Positions 26,157-33,365 of a stretch of DNA of 64,000 nt are shown in pieces. Position 1 is the first letter of the stretch. The number at the start of each line of letters is the position of its first letter. The stretch spans positions 1-64,000 of the forward strand of contig NZ_WWGX01000055.1 of the NCBI RefSeq assembly GCF_009862265.1, written 5' to 3'. The stretch is from Streptomyces sp. SID8352 (GTDB taxonomy: Bacteria; Actinomycetota; Actinomycetes; Streptomycetales; Streptomycetaceae). A program made the position numbers and the translations under genes. The notes beneath the pieces are model-generated. The model was given only the letters and a program-made list of their open reading frames with translations. It ran no database searches and was not told the DNA's origin.

Positions 26157-27244
26157 GCGCGTACTCCTTCCTCGCGGGCCTCCGCCACCAGCGAGGCGTG
26201 GGTCGGGGCGTCCGGCACCTGAGCCGGGCGGTTCCTGGCGAACTCCCGGCGCAGCACCGGCACGACCTCCTCGCCGAGCAGGTCGAGCTGTTCCAGGACG
26301 GTCTTGAGCGGCAGCCCGGCGTGGTCCATCAGGAAGAGCTGGCGCTGGTAGTCGCCGGCGTACTCGCGGAAGGACAGGGTCTTCTCGATCACCTGCTGCG
26401 GGGAGCCGACGGTGAGCGGGGTCTGCCGGGTGAACTCCTCCAGGGAGGGCCCGTGTCCGTAGACGGGGGCCACGTCGAAGTAGGGGCGGAACTCGTTCAC
26501 CGCGTCCTGCGAGTTCCGCCGCATGAACACCTGGCCGCCGAGGCCGACGACGGCCTGCTCGGGGGTGCCGTGCCCGTAGTGGGCGTAGCGGTCGCGGTAC
26601 AGCTCGACCATCCGCTTGGTGTGGTCGGCCGGCCAGAAGATGTTGTTGTGGAAGAAGCCGTCGCCGTAGTAGGCGGCCTGCTCCGCGATCTCGGGGGAGC
26701 GGATGGAGCCGTGCCAGACGAACGGCGGGACGCCGTCCAGCGGGCGGGGCGTGGAGGTGAAGCCCTGGAGCGGGGTGCGGAACTTGCCCTTCCAGGTCAC
26801 CGTCTCCTCGCGCCAGAGGCGGTGCAGCAGGGCGTAGTTCTCGACCGCCAGGTTGATGCCCTCGCGGATGTCCTTGCCGAACCAGGGGTAGACCGGGCCG
26901 GTGTTGCCGCGGCCCATCATCAGGTCCGTCCGGCCGTCGGCCAGGTGCTGGAGCATCGCGAAGTCCTCCGCGATCTTCACCGGGTCGTTGGTGGTGATCA
27001 GCGTGGTGGAGGTGGAGAGGATCAGCCGCTCGGTGCGGGCCGCGATGTAGCCGAGCATCGTGGTGGGGGACGAGGGCACGAAGGGCGGGTTGTGGTGCTC
27101 GCCGGTGGCGAAGACGTCGAGCCCGACCTCCTCGGCCTTCTGGGCGATGGCGACCATGGCCTTGATGCGCTCGCGCTCGGTCGGCGTACGGCCCGTGGTC
27201 GGGTCGGCGGTGACGTCACCGACGGTGAAGATGCCGAACTGCAT
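26153..27244 (-). CDS. LLM-class flavin-dependent oxidoreductase (CE1758 family)
   Basis: 363 residues of a luciferase-like TIM-barrel monooxygenase: FGIFTVGDV at the N-terminus, DVFATGEHHNPPFVPSSP, LSTSTTLITTNDPVKIAEDFAMLQHLADGR, LMMGRGNTGPVYPWFG, and the C-terminal QLFLMDHAGLPLKTVLEQLDLLGEEVVPVLR. It needs reduced flavin from the partner encoded by the overlapping downstream gene. The substrate is unknown. The start is ATG 27244; an inverted repeat just upstream suggests local repression. Confidence 0.9.
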   Translation of the reverse strand: MQFGIFTVGDVTADPTTGRTPTERERIKAMVAIAQKAEEVGLDVFATGEHHNPPFVPSSPTTMLGYIAARTERLILSTSTTLITTNDPVKIAEDFAMLQHLADGRTDLMMGRGNTGPVYPWFGKDIREGINLAVENYALLHRLWREETVTWKGKFRTPLQGFTSTPRPLDGVPPFVWHGSIRSPEIAEQAAYYGDGFFHNNIFWPADHTKRMVELYRDRYAHYGHGTPEQAVVGLGGQVFMRRNSQDAVNEFRPYFDVAPVYGHGPSLEEFTRQTPLTVGSPQQVIEKTLSFREYAGDYQRQLFLMDHAGLPLKTVLEQLDLLGEEVVPVLRREFARNRPAQVPDAPTHASLVAEAREEGVRA

Positions 27245-27264
27245 GGTCGCTCAACCTCCATTTT

Positions 27265-27278
27265 GTTGATGCTTCAAC
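27265..27278. promoter_or_regulatory. MarR-type operator candidate before the LLM/FMN-reductase operon
   Basis: GTTGATGCTTCAAC: arms GTTGA and TCAAC with a 4-nt spacer, 20 nt upstream of the LLM start. AT-richer than its surroundings, it fits a MarR/OhrR-like or TetR-like half-site arrangement. A MarR gene lies 300 bp away. Confidence 0.45.
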
Positions 27279-27451
27279 TATGCCCGTCAAACGGCCGGGG
27301 CCGGTGGATTATTCCGGCGGAGCGCGGTCGGTTCCGGGGGGTGTTGCGGAGGTGGCCCCTGGGGCCTGCGGGGACCCCGCGGGGTCCCGGAAGTCCGGCG
27401 GCCCGCCGTGCGGGCTCCCTCGGGGCGCCGCGCGGGCTTCTCCGGTCCCTC

Positions 27452-27517
27452 GTCGGCCGCGCCCCGCCCCGCCGTCGGCCGCGCCCCGCCCCGCCGTCGG
27501 CCGCGCCCCGCCCCGCC
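27452..27517. repeat. Three 22-bp tandem repeats
   Basis: Exact copies at 27452, 27474 and 27496 of a unit beginning GTCGGCCGCGCCCCGCCCCG, in the ~330-bp gap between the LLM gene start and the MarR stop. The rest of this gap is low-complexity CGCCCCG sequence with no gene. Confidence 0.85.
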
Positions 27518-27576
27518 GTCCGCCCCGCCCCGCCCCGTCGTGCCGCGAGGGCTCCGTCGTGGGCCGCCGGGTCCCG

Positions 27577-28053
27577 TCAGTGGTGCCAGGCCCGGCCGCG
27601 GGTGTTGTGGATGAAGCGCTGGAGGGTCTTCAGGGTGATCAGGTACTCCTCGTCGGAGATGCCCGCGTGGCGCTCCTTCTGGAGTTCGTCCTGGACGGCC
27701 CGCGCCTCGGCGTGGAAGGCGCGGCCCTCCGTCGTCAGGCGCAGTGTCCCCCCGGGCTCCTCGGCGACCCAGCCCCGCGCGACGGTCTCGTCGATCCCGG
27801 CGCGCACGGCCTCCGCCCCGGTGTCCAGGTAGCCCGCGAGGGTCCCGGTCACCTCGTCGCGGGTGCGGGGGCCGGAGGCCACCTGGGCGAGGATCCACCA
27901 CTGGGGCTGGGTCGCTCCCATGCGGCCGAGTGCGGCGCGGGTGCGGGAGACGACCGCGTCGTGGGCCGCCCAGCTCCAGTAGCCGATCGGTTGCCGCAGC
28001 AGGTCGGCGTCGTCGTGCGAGTACTCCGTGGCCGTCTCGGCGGCTGACTCCAT
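27577..28053 (-). CDS. MarR-family transcriptional regulator
   Basis: 158 residues with the MarR winged helix-turn-helix: ALGRMGATQPQWWILAQVASGPRTRDEVTGTLAGYLDTGAEAVRAGIDETVARGWV carries the recognition region, then the wing and LTTEGRAFHAEA. The start is ATG 28053 with GGAGGAG 6 nt upstream; the upstream in-frame ATG lacks one. It is upstream of and on the same strand as the LLM/FMN-reductase pair, and may control it, itself, or the divergent DUF4396 gene; none is proven. Confidence 0.85.
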   Translation of the reverse strand: MESAAETATEYSHDDADLLRQPIGYWSWAAHDAVVSRTRAALGRMGATQPQWWILAQVASGPRTRDEVTGTLAGYLDTGAEAVRAGIDETVARGWVAEEPGGTLRLTTEGRAFHAEARAVQDELQKERHAGISDEEYLITLKTLQRFIHNTRGRAWHH

Positions 28054-28120
28054 GACTGGCTCCTCCGTGGGCCCCGGCCCGTGCGACCGGGGTGGGAGGG
28101 AGCGTAGGAACTCGACTCGA

Positions 28121-28132
28121 CTTGAGGTCAAG
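28121..28132. promoter_or_regulatory. Possible MarR autoregulatory site and -35
   Basis: Inverted repeat CTTGA-GG-TCAAG, 68 nt upstream of the MarR ATG. Read on the minus strand it contains TTGACC, a fair -35 element, so a bound regulator would shut off the marR promoter. Confidence 0.3.
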
Positions 28133-28207
28133 GCCGCGCCCTCCGGGCCGGGGCCGACCGGGAAGGAGGCCGGGGGAGGGCCGGCGGGGGCGGAAAAGGC
28201 TTGGCGT

Positions 28208-28226
28208 TATACCCCCTAGGGGTATA
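28208..28226. promoter_or_regulatory. CsoR-like copper operator before the DUF4396 gene
   Basis: A perfect 8-bp inverted repeat, TATACCCC and GGGGTATA, separated by CTA. It matches the pattern of operators for copper-sensing CsoR-family repressors (TACCC/GGGTA arms around a G/C tract). It ends 29 nt before the ATG and the right arm gives a -10-like GTATACAGT, so binding would block initiation. Confidence 0.65.
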
Positions 28227-28255
28227 CAGTCGTCGACGTGAAGGAGGCGACCGCC

Positions 28256-28855
28256 ATGGATCACGCTCACCAGGACCACACCGCCCACGGGGACCACCGC
28301 GCCCCCGCGGACCAGGGGGCCCACCCGGGCCCGCGCGGCGGGGGACACCCGCACGAGCACCGGCACGGACCGCACGAGGGGCACCCCGGGCCCGGGGACG
28401 GCCGGGGGCACGGGCACGGCCCCGCCTCCTGGTCCATGGCCGCCCGGGCGACGCTGCACTGCCTGACCGGGTGCGCCGTCGGCGAGATCCTCGGCATGGT
28501 CATCGGCACCGCCCTGGCCTGGGGCAACGCGCCGACCATGGCGCTGGCGATCGTGCTGGCCTTCGTCTTCGGCTACTCGTTCACCCTGTTCTCGGTGCGC
28601 CGCGCCGGGCTCGGCCTGCGCCGTGCGGTCCGGATCGCGCTGGCCGCCGACACGGTCTCCATCGCCGTGATGGAACTCGTGGACAACGGGATCATCGCCC
28701 TGGTGCCGGACGCGATGGACGCGCACCTCTCGGACACCCTGTTCTGGACCAGCCTGCTCGGCGGACTGGTCATCGCCTTCGTGCTCACCACCCCGGTCAA
28801 CAAGTGGATGATCGGCCGCGGCAAGGGCCACGCGGTGGTCCACGCCCACCACTGA
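28256..28855 (+). CDS. His-rich DUF4396 membrane protein, putative copper-responsive
   Basis: 199 residues. The first ~60 are extremely His/Gly/Asp-rich (DHAHQDHTAHGDHRAP and GHPHEHRHGPHEGH), an obvious metal-binding stretch. Four membrane helices follow, with LHCLTGCAVGEILGMVIG, LAIVLAFVFGYSFTLFSV, ADTVSIAVMELVDNGIIAL and LLGGLVIAFVLTTPVNKWMI, the DUF4396 domain; two Cys in helix 1 could bind metal. The protein ends in HAVVHAHH. The start is ATG 28256, 8 nt after AAGGAGG. The upstream CsoR-like operator makes copper export, storage or sensing the best guess. Confidence 0.8.
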   Translation: MDHAHQDHTAHGDHRAPADQGAHPGPRGGGHPHEHRHGPHEGHPGPGDGRGHGHGPASWSMAARATLHCLTGCAVGEILGMVIGTALAWGNAPTMALAIVLAFVFGYSFTLFSVRRAGLGLRRAVRIALAADTVSIAVMELVDNGIIALVPDAMDAHLSDTLFWTSLLGGLVIAFVLTTPVNKWMIGRGKGHAVVHAHH

Positions 28856-29151
28856 CCCCGGACCCCGGTGGCCCCGGGCCGTCGGCGGCCGGTGGCCCGG
28901 ACCCCGGACCCTCCGACTCCCGCGCCCGTCCCGACGTCCGGCGTCCTGAGCCCGTCCCGGCGTCCCGCGCCCGCCCGGCCGTCGGCGTCCCGCGCCCGTC
29001 CCCCGGCGCGTCGGCCCCGCACTCCGTTCCGTCCGACCCCGGCCGGGACCGGGGGCCCCGCCCCGCCGGGGAGCACCGCCCCGGAGCCCCGCCCCGCCCC
29101 GGACCGCCGTCCGGTCCGCGGAGCCGTCCGGCCGTCCGGGCCCCCGGGCGT
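28856..29151. other. Intergenic region upstream of crcB
   Basis: About 300 bp of C/G-rich sequence without a gene or hairpin I trust. Its right end leads into the crcB promoter. Confidence 0.4.
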
Positions 29152-29157
29152 TAGGCT
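29152..29157 (+). promoter_or_regulatory. Candidate -10 (TAGGCT) of the fluoride operon
   Basis: TAGGCT at 29152-29157, about 7 nt before a plausible start site and ~29 nt before the riboswitch aptamer. The resulting leader is ~130 nt, long enough for aptamer plus expression platform. Confidence 0.45.
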
Positions 29158-29185
29158 GGAGACCGGCTGCGATGTCTCGCAGCGC

Positions 29186-29241
29186 GGCGGTGGGGCTCGC
29201 CGCACCCGAACCGCGGCACCGGCGCCGCCGACAGTCCCTAC
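29186..29241 (+). ncRNA. Fluoride (crcB-motif) riboswitch aptamer
   Basis: The layout fits the crcB motif. Stem GGCG/CGCC (29186-29189, 29198-29201) encloses GTG plus a G-rich loop. GGGGCU (29192-29197) can pair with AGUCCC (29233-29238) as the pseudoknot. GAACCGCGGC then pairs through CGGC with GCCG (29227-29230), and the motif ends in CUAC (29238-29241). Downstream AGTAGG (29279-29284), which includes the crcB ribosome site, is complementary to CCTACT (29237-29242). Fluoride binding would hold CCUAC in the aptamer and free the ribosome site. The UGAUG element reads GACAG, a deviation that lowers certainty. Confidence 0.65.
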
Positions 29242-29296
29242 TTGCGATGACGAGCGCCCGCGTGTCCGGGCCCCGGCGAGTAGGAGACGTGCGCCC

Positions 29297-29776
29297 ATGA
29301 CAGCCCCCGGTACCCGTACGGGCGAACCGACGGACCCCGGCACCGGCCCGCCCCCGCCCGCCCGGCGGGGCCCCGGCCGGGACCAGTTGCCGGTTGTGGC
29401 GGTGGTCGCCCTCGGCGGCGGCGCCGGGGCCGCCGCCCGCTACGCGGCCTCCCTGCTCTGGCCGGTCGCGGAGCACGGCTTCCCCTGGACCACCCTCGGC
29501 GTCAACGTCACCGGATGCGCCGTCATCGGCGTCTTCATGGTGGTCATCACCGACGTCCGGGCCGCCCACCGGCTGGTACGGCCCTTCTTCGGCACCGGGG
29601 TGCTCGGCGGCTTCACCACCTTCTCCACCTACGCCGCGGACTTCCAGCGGCTGGTGGACGGGGGCGAGGCCCGCCGCGCGCTCGCGTACCTGGCGGCGAC
29701 GCCGCTGCTGGCGCTCGCGGCCGTCTGGCTGGCGGTGACGGCGACGCGCCGCGTACTGGAGTGGAGGCGGACATGA
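29297..29776 (+). CDS. crcB: Fluoride exporter CrcB/Fluc, subunit 1
   Basis: 159 residues. A Pro/Gly-rich N-terminal extension of ~33 residues precedes four membrane helices. Fluc signatures are GGGAGAAARY, TTLGVNVTGCAVIGVFM, GTGVLGGFTTFSTYAADF (the conserved Phe/Thr/Ser track) and the C-terminal helix. Fluc channels are antiparallel dimers that let F- leave the cell. The start is ATG 29297, 10 nt after AGGAG. The stop overlaps the DUF190 ATG, and a second, shorter crcB follows, so a heterodimer is likely. Confidence 0.92.
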   Translation: MTAPGTRTGEPTDPGTGPPPPARRGPGRDQLPVVAVVALGGGAGAAARYAASLLWPVAEHGFPWTTLGVNVTGCAVIGVFMVVITDVRAAHRLVRPFFGTGVLGGFTTFSTYAADFQRLVDGGEARRALAYLAATPLLALAAVWLAVTATRRVLEWRRT

Positions 29777-30120
29777 CCCGACCGACCGGCAGCGCCCTGC
29801 GGGTGACCGTCTTCATCGGCGAGGGCGACACCTGGCACCACCGGCCCCTATACAGCGAGATCGTGCACCGAGCCCACCGGGCCGGGCTCGCGGGCGCCAG
29901 CGTCTTCCGGGGCGTCGAGGGGTTCGGCGCCTCCTCCCTCGTCCACACCGCCCGGCTGCTCTCGCTCAGCGAGGACCTGCCGGTGGCCGTCGTGATCGTC
30001 GACACCGAGGAGCGCGTCCGGGCGTTCCTGCCGGAGCTGGACGAGCTGGTCGGGGACGGCCTGGTGGTCCTCGACCAGTGCCAGGTGCTCCGGTACGCGG
30101 GCGGCCGGGGGGACGCGTGA
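29773..30120 (+). CDS. DUF190 protein in the fluoride operon
   Basis: 115 residues of the DUF190 family, small ferredoxin-like/PII-like cytosolic proteins often encoded with crcB. Visible are RVTVFIGEGDTWHHRPLYSEIVHRAHRAGLAGASVFRGVEGFG and LPVAVVIVDTEERVRAFLPEL. It overlaps the preceding crcB by 4 nt (ATGA) and the next crcB by 4 nt (GTGA). It is probably an accessory or regulator of the exporter; its biochemical role is not established. Confidence 0.88.
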   Translation: MTRPTGSALRVTVFIGEGDTWHHRPLYSEIVHRAHRAGLAGASVFRGVEGFGASSLVHTARLLSLSEDLPVAVVIVDTEERVRAFLPELDELVGDGLVVLDQCQVLRYAGGRGDA

Positions 30121-30491
30121 ACTGGCTCCTGGTGATCGCGGGCGGCATGGTGGGCGCGCCGCTGCGCTACCTCACCGACCGCGCCGTGCAGCGGCGGCAC
30201 GACACCGTCTTCCCGTGGGGCACCCTCACCGTCAACGTGGTCGGCTGCCTCGTGCTCGGGCTGCTGTCGGGCGCGGTGGTGGCCGGCGCCGCCTCCTCGG
30301 ACGTGCAGCTCCTGCTGGGCGCCGGGCTCTGCGGGGCGCTCACCACGTACTCGACCTTCTCCTACGAGACGCTGCGGCTGGCCGAGGAGGGGGCGGGCCT
30401 CTTCGCCGCCGTGAACGTCGCCGCCTGCGTCGCTGCCGGGGTGGGCGCGGTCTTCACCGGCGTCGCCGCCGCCGAGGCGCTCTGGGGGTGA
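30117..30491 (+). CDS. crcB: Fluoride exporter CrcB/Fluc, subunit 2
   Basis: 124 residues, four membrane helices, no N-terminal extension: GGMVGAPLRYLTDR, FPWGTLTVNVVGCLVLGLLSG, GAGLCGALTTYSTFSYET, then the last helix. The GTG start overlaps the DUF190 stop. Paired subunits of unequal type within an operon are known to form heterodimeric Fluc channels. Confidence 0.92.
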   Translation: MNWLLVIAGGMVGAPLRYLTDRAVQRRHDTVFPWGTLTVNVVGCLVLGLLSGAVVAGAASSDVQLLLGAGLCGALTTYSTFSYETLRLAEEGAGLFAAVNVAACVAAGVGAVFTGVAAAEALWG

Positions 30492-31251
30492 GGGCCGCCG
30501 GACCGTCCGGAGCGCGGCGAGGGTGGTCCGGCCGCCGGTGCCGCCCCCGCCGGACCTCGGCGGACGCGCCCCGCCCGCCCCCGCCGCCTCCGGGCCGACC
30601 CCCCCCCACCGTCGCCCCGGGGCGAACCGCCGTTCCGCCGCCGGGCCGGGTGCGCCGCCGGTCCCGCGCCGCCGCCGCCCCCGGCGGACTTCGCTACCGG
30701 AACGCCCTCCGGCCGGTACCTGACAGGCACCGGCACCCAGGCACCCGCCAACGCTGCCGGGACCCGGCAATGCGCGCGGAGGCCCCCGTGATCCATGATG
30801 GGGACCACGGGGAGCACCACGGCAGGTCCCGGTGTCCGACACCGGTGGGCCGTCCGGCGCCTGTGCCGGGAAGCCGGTGGTGCGCCGGTCACACGTGCCG
30901 GGTACGGGAGGGGGCGCACGATGTCGGTCACCAGTCCGTTCGCCACGCCACCGCAGTTGCTGCTCCCGGACGAACCCGACGACTCCGTCGAGCCCGCCGG
31001 CCCCGCCGGTGCCGCTCGCCACCCCCACACCTCGCGCGCCCACGGCGCCGCCCGGCCGTCCCGCGCCGCCCGCACTGTCCGCGCCCCGCGCGCGACCGGT
31101 GCCCGCGGTGCCCGGCGCCGCGGCGTCCGGGACCGCGCCGCCCGAAGCCGCGCCGCCTGACGCCGCGGCCCGCCCGGGCCGGTACCCGGGCACGGAGGGG
31201 CCTCACGGGGACGCCCCTCTTCAACCGCCTCACGCCACAAGGACGTTTGTC
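30492..31251. other. 760-bp region before the flotillin gene
   Basis: C/G-rich and largely featureless. The one candidate gene is a 79-codon frame at 30921-31160 starting MSVTSPFATPPQLLLP after GGGAGGGGGCG. Its first ~30 residues look protein-like, but the rest collapses into Ala/Arg/Pro, so it may be a broken gene or chance. The SPFH promoter should lie near the right end; no clear -10 was found. Confidence 0.4.
30921..31160 (+). CDS. Doubtful small ORF
   Basis: 79 residues, ATG with a GGGAGGGGG run upstream. The N-terminal MSVTSPFATPPQLLLPDEPDD is plausible protein, but the C-terminal half is Arg/Ala-rich like a GC-driven shadow. No family was recognised. It could be a truncated remnant. 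Confidence 0.2.
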   Translation: MSVTSPFATPPQLLLPDEPDDSVEPAGPAGAARHPHTSRAHGAARPSRAARTVRAPRATGARGARRRGVRDRAARSRAA

Positions 31252-33285
31252 ATGGAAGTCATCGGTGTGCTCGCCGCCGTCTGCTCGGTCGCCCTCGTCG
31301 TCCTCCTGCTCGTCGTCTCCCGCCTGTTCCGCAAGGTGGAGCAGGGCAAGGCGCTGATCGTCTCGAAGATGCGCAAGGTCGACGTCACCTTCACCGGCCA
31401 GGTCGTGCTCCCGGTGCTGCACAAGGCCGAGGTCATGGACATCTCGGTGAAGGTCATCGACATCACCCGGGCCGGGCGCGAGGGCCTGATCTGCCGGGAC
31501 AACATCCGCGCGGACATCCGGATCTCGTTCTTCGTGAAGGTCAACAAGACCGTCGAGGACGTCGTCCGGGTCGCCCAGGCCGTCGGCACCGCCCGCGCCA
31601 GCGACCGCGACACCCTCCAGGAACTCTTCCACGCCAAGTTCTCCGAGGCGCTGAAGACCGTCGGCAAGCAGATGGACTTCACCGACCTCTACACCAAGCG
31701 CGACGAACTGCGGTACCGGATCATCGAGGTCATCGGCATCGACCTCAACGGCTACCACCTGGAGGACGCGGCGATCGACTACCTGGAGCAGACGCCGCTC
31801 AAGCAGCTCGACCCGGAGAACGTCCTCGACGCCCAGGGCATCCGGAAGATCACCGAGCTCACCGCCGTGGAGCACGTGCGCACCAACGAGGCCCGGCGCA
31901 CCGAGGAGAAGGAGATCACCCGCCAGGACGTGGACGCCCGCGAGGCCGTCCTGGAGCTGGAGCGCCGCCAGGCCGACGCCGAGATCAAGCAGAAGCGCGA
32001 GATCGACACCTCCCGCGCCCGCGAGGAGGCGGAGACCGCCCGCGTGATGGAGGAGGAGCGGCTGCGCGCCCAGGCCGCCTTCCTGCGCACCGAGGAGCAG
32101 CTCGGCGTGCAGCGCGAGAACCAGGCCCGCGAGGTCGCCGTCGCCGCGAAGAACCGCGAGCGGGTCATCGCCATCGAGAACGAGCGCATCGAGAAGGACC
32201 GGATGCTGGAGGTCATCGCCCGGGACCGGGAGACCCAGCTCACCCGCATAGCCGCGGAGAAGGAGGTCGAGGCCGAGCGCCGGGACATCGCCGAGGTGGT
32301 CCGCGAGCGCGTCGCCGTCGACCGCACCGTCGCCGAGCAGGAGGAGTCCATCAAGAAGCTGCGTGCCGTGGAGGAGGCCGAGCGGCACCGCCAGACCCTG
32401 ATCATCGCCGCCGAGGGGGAGGCCCAGGAGCGGCTGGTCAAGGACATCAAGGCCGCCGAGGCCGCCGAGCAGGCCGCCGCGCACCGCGCCGCCGAGGAAC
32501 TCACCATGGCCGAGGCCCGGCTCAAGAGCGCCGACCTCGACGCCCGCGCCAAGCTCCGGATGGCCGAGGCGATCCAGGCGGAGGCCGCCGCCGAGGGGCT
32601 GGCCGCGGTCCAGGTCCGCGACAAGGAGGCCGAGGTCATCGGCAAGGCGGGGCGCGCGGAGGCCGAGGCGACCGAGGCCCGGATGCGCGCCGAGGCCGAG
32701 GGCGCGCGGGCGAAGGCCCAGGCCGAGGCCGAGGCCATCGGCGGCAAGCTGAAGGCGGAGGCCGCCGGACTCACCGAGAAGGCCGCGGCGATGGCCGCCC
32801 TGGACGACGCCTCCCGCACCCACGAGGAGTACCGGCTGCGCCTGGAGGCGGAGAAGGACATCCGGCTGGCCGGCCTCGACGTGCAGCGGCAGGTCGCGGA
32901 GGCGCAGGCCACCGTGCTCGCCACCGGGCTGGAGAACGCCGACATCGACATCGTCGGCGGCGACTCGGTCTTCTTCGACCGGCTGCTGTCGTCCGTCTCG
33001 CTCGGCAAGAGCGTCGACGGCTTCATGCGGAACTCCGACACCGCCAAGGCCCTCGCCGGGCCCTGGCTGGACGGCTCGGCGAGCTTCACCGACGACCTGA
33101 CCCGCGTCCTCGGCTCCTTCTCCACCGCCGACGTGCAGAACCTCACGGTGTCCGCGCTGCTGATGAAGCTGATGAAGTCGGGCGCCACCGATGCCGGACA
33201 GGTGCAGCGGCTGCTGGACAAGGCGGGCGAACTGGGCCTCGCCGACACCCCGTTGACCGCGCTCAACGGCGCGTCCCGGGTCTGA
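31252..33285 (+). CDS. Flotillin/SPFH-domain membrane scaffold protein
   Basis: 677 residues. The N-terminal membrane helix at residues ~3-23 (IGVLAAVCSVALVVLLLVV) is followed by an SPFH/band-7 domain (~28-190; QGKALIVSKMRKVDVTFTGQVVLPVLHKAEVMDISVKVIDI). A long Glu/Ala/Arg coiled coil (~200-560) is typical of flotillin/YqiK proteins, and a C-terminal globular region ends at 677. Such proteins oligomerise into cytoplasm-facing cages on membrane microdomains. It precedes a giant AAA+ ATPase on the same strand, 80 bp away with a strong hairpin between, so the two are probably one transcription unit with reduced read-through. Confidence 0.88.
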   Translation: MEVIGVLAAVCSVALVVLLLVVSRLFRKVEQGKALIVSKMRKVDVTFTGQVVLPVLHKAEVMDISVKVIDITRAGREGLICRDNIRADIRISFFVKVNKTVEDVVRVAQAVGTARASDRDTLQELFHAKFSEALKTVGKQMDFTDLYTKRDELRYRIIEVIGIDLNGYHLEDAAIDYLEQTPLKQLDPENVLDAQGIRKITELTAVEHVRTNEARRTEEKEITRQDVDAREAVLELERRQADAEIKQKREIDTSRAREEAETARVMEEERLRAQAAFLRTEEQLGVQRENQAREVAVAAKNRERVIAIENERIEKDRMLEVIARDRETQLTRIAAEKEVEAERRDIAEVVRERVAVDRTVAEQEESIKKLRAVEEAERHRQTLIIAAEGEAQERLVKDIKAAEAAEQAAAHRAAEELTMAEARLKSADLDARAKLRMAEAIQAEAAAEGLAAVQVRDKEAEVIGKAGRAEAEATEARMRAEAEGARAKAQAEAEAIGGKLKAEAAGLTEKAAAMAALDDASRTHEEYRLRLEAEKDIRLAGLDVQRQVAEAQATVLATGLENADIDIVGGDSVFFDRLLSSVSLGKSVDGFMRNSDTAKALAGPWLDGSASFTDDLTRVLGSFSTADVQNLTVSALLMKLMKSGATDAGQVQRLLDKAGELGLADTPLTALNGASRV

Positions 33286-33290
33286 TCGCC

Positions 33291-33344
33291 GCCGGGGGTG
33301 CCGCGCCGCCGCGCCGAGGCGGACGGCGGCGCGGCACCCCCGGC
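33291..33344 (+). terminator. Intra-operon hairpin between flotillin and ATPase genes
   Basis: A perfect 21-bp inverted repeat (33291-33311 and 33324-33344) with a 12-nt loop, starting 6 nt after the SPFH stop and ending 21 nt before the ATPase ATG. It has no T-run. It could attenuate transcription or protect the 3' end of the flotillin message. Confidence 0.65.
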
Positions 33345-33365
33345 CTCTCGAAGGGAACACCGTCC

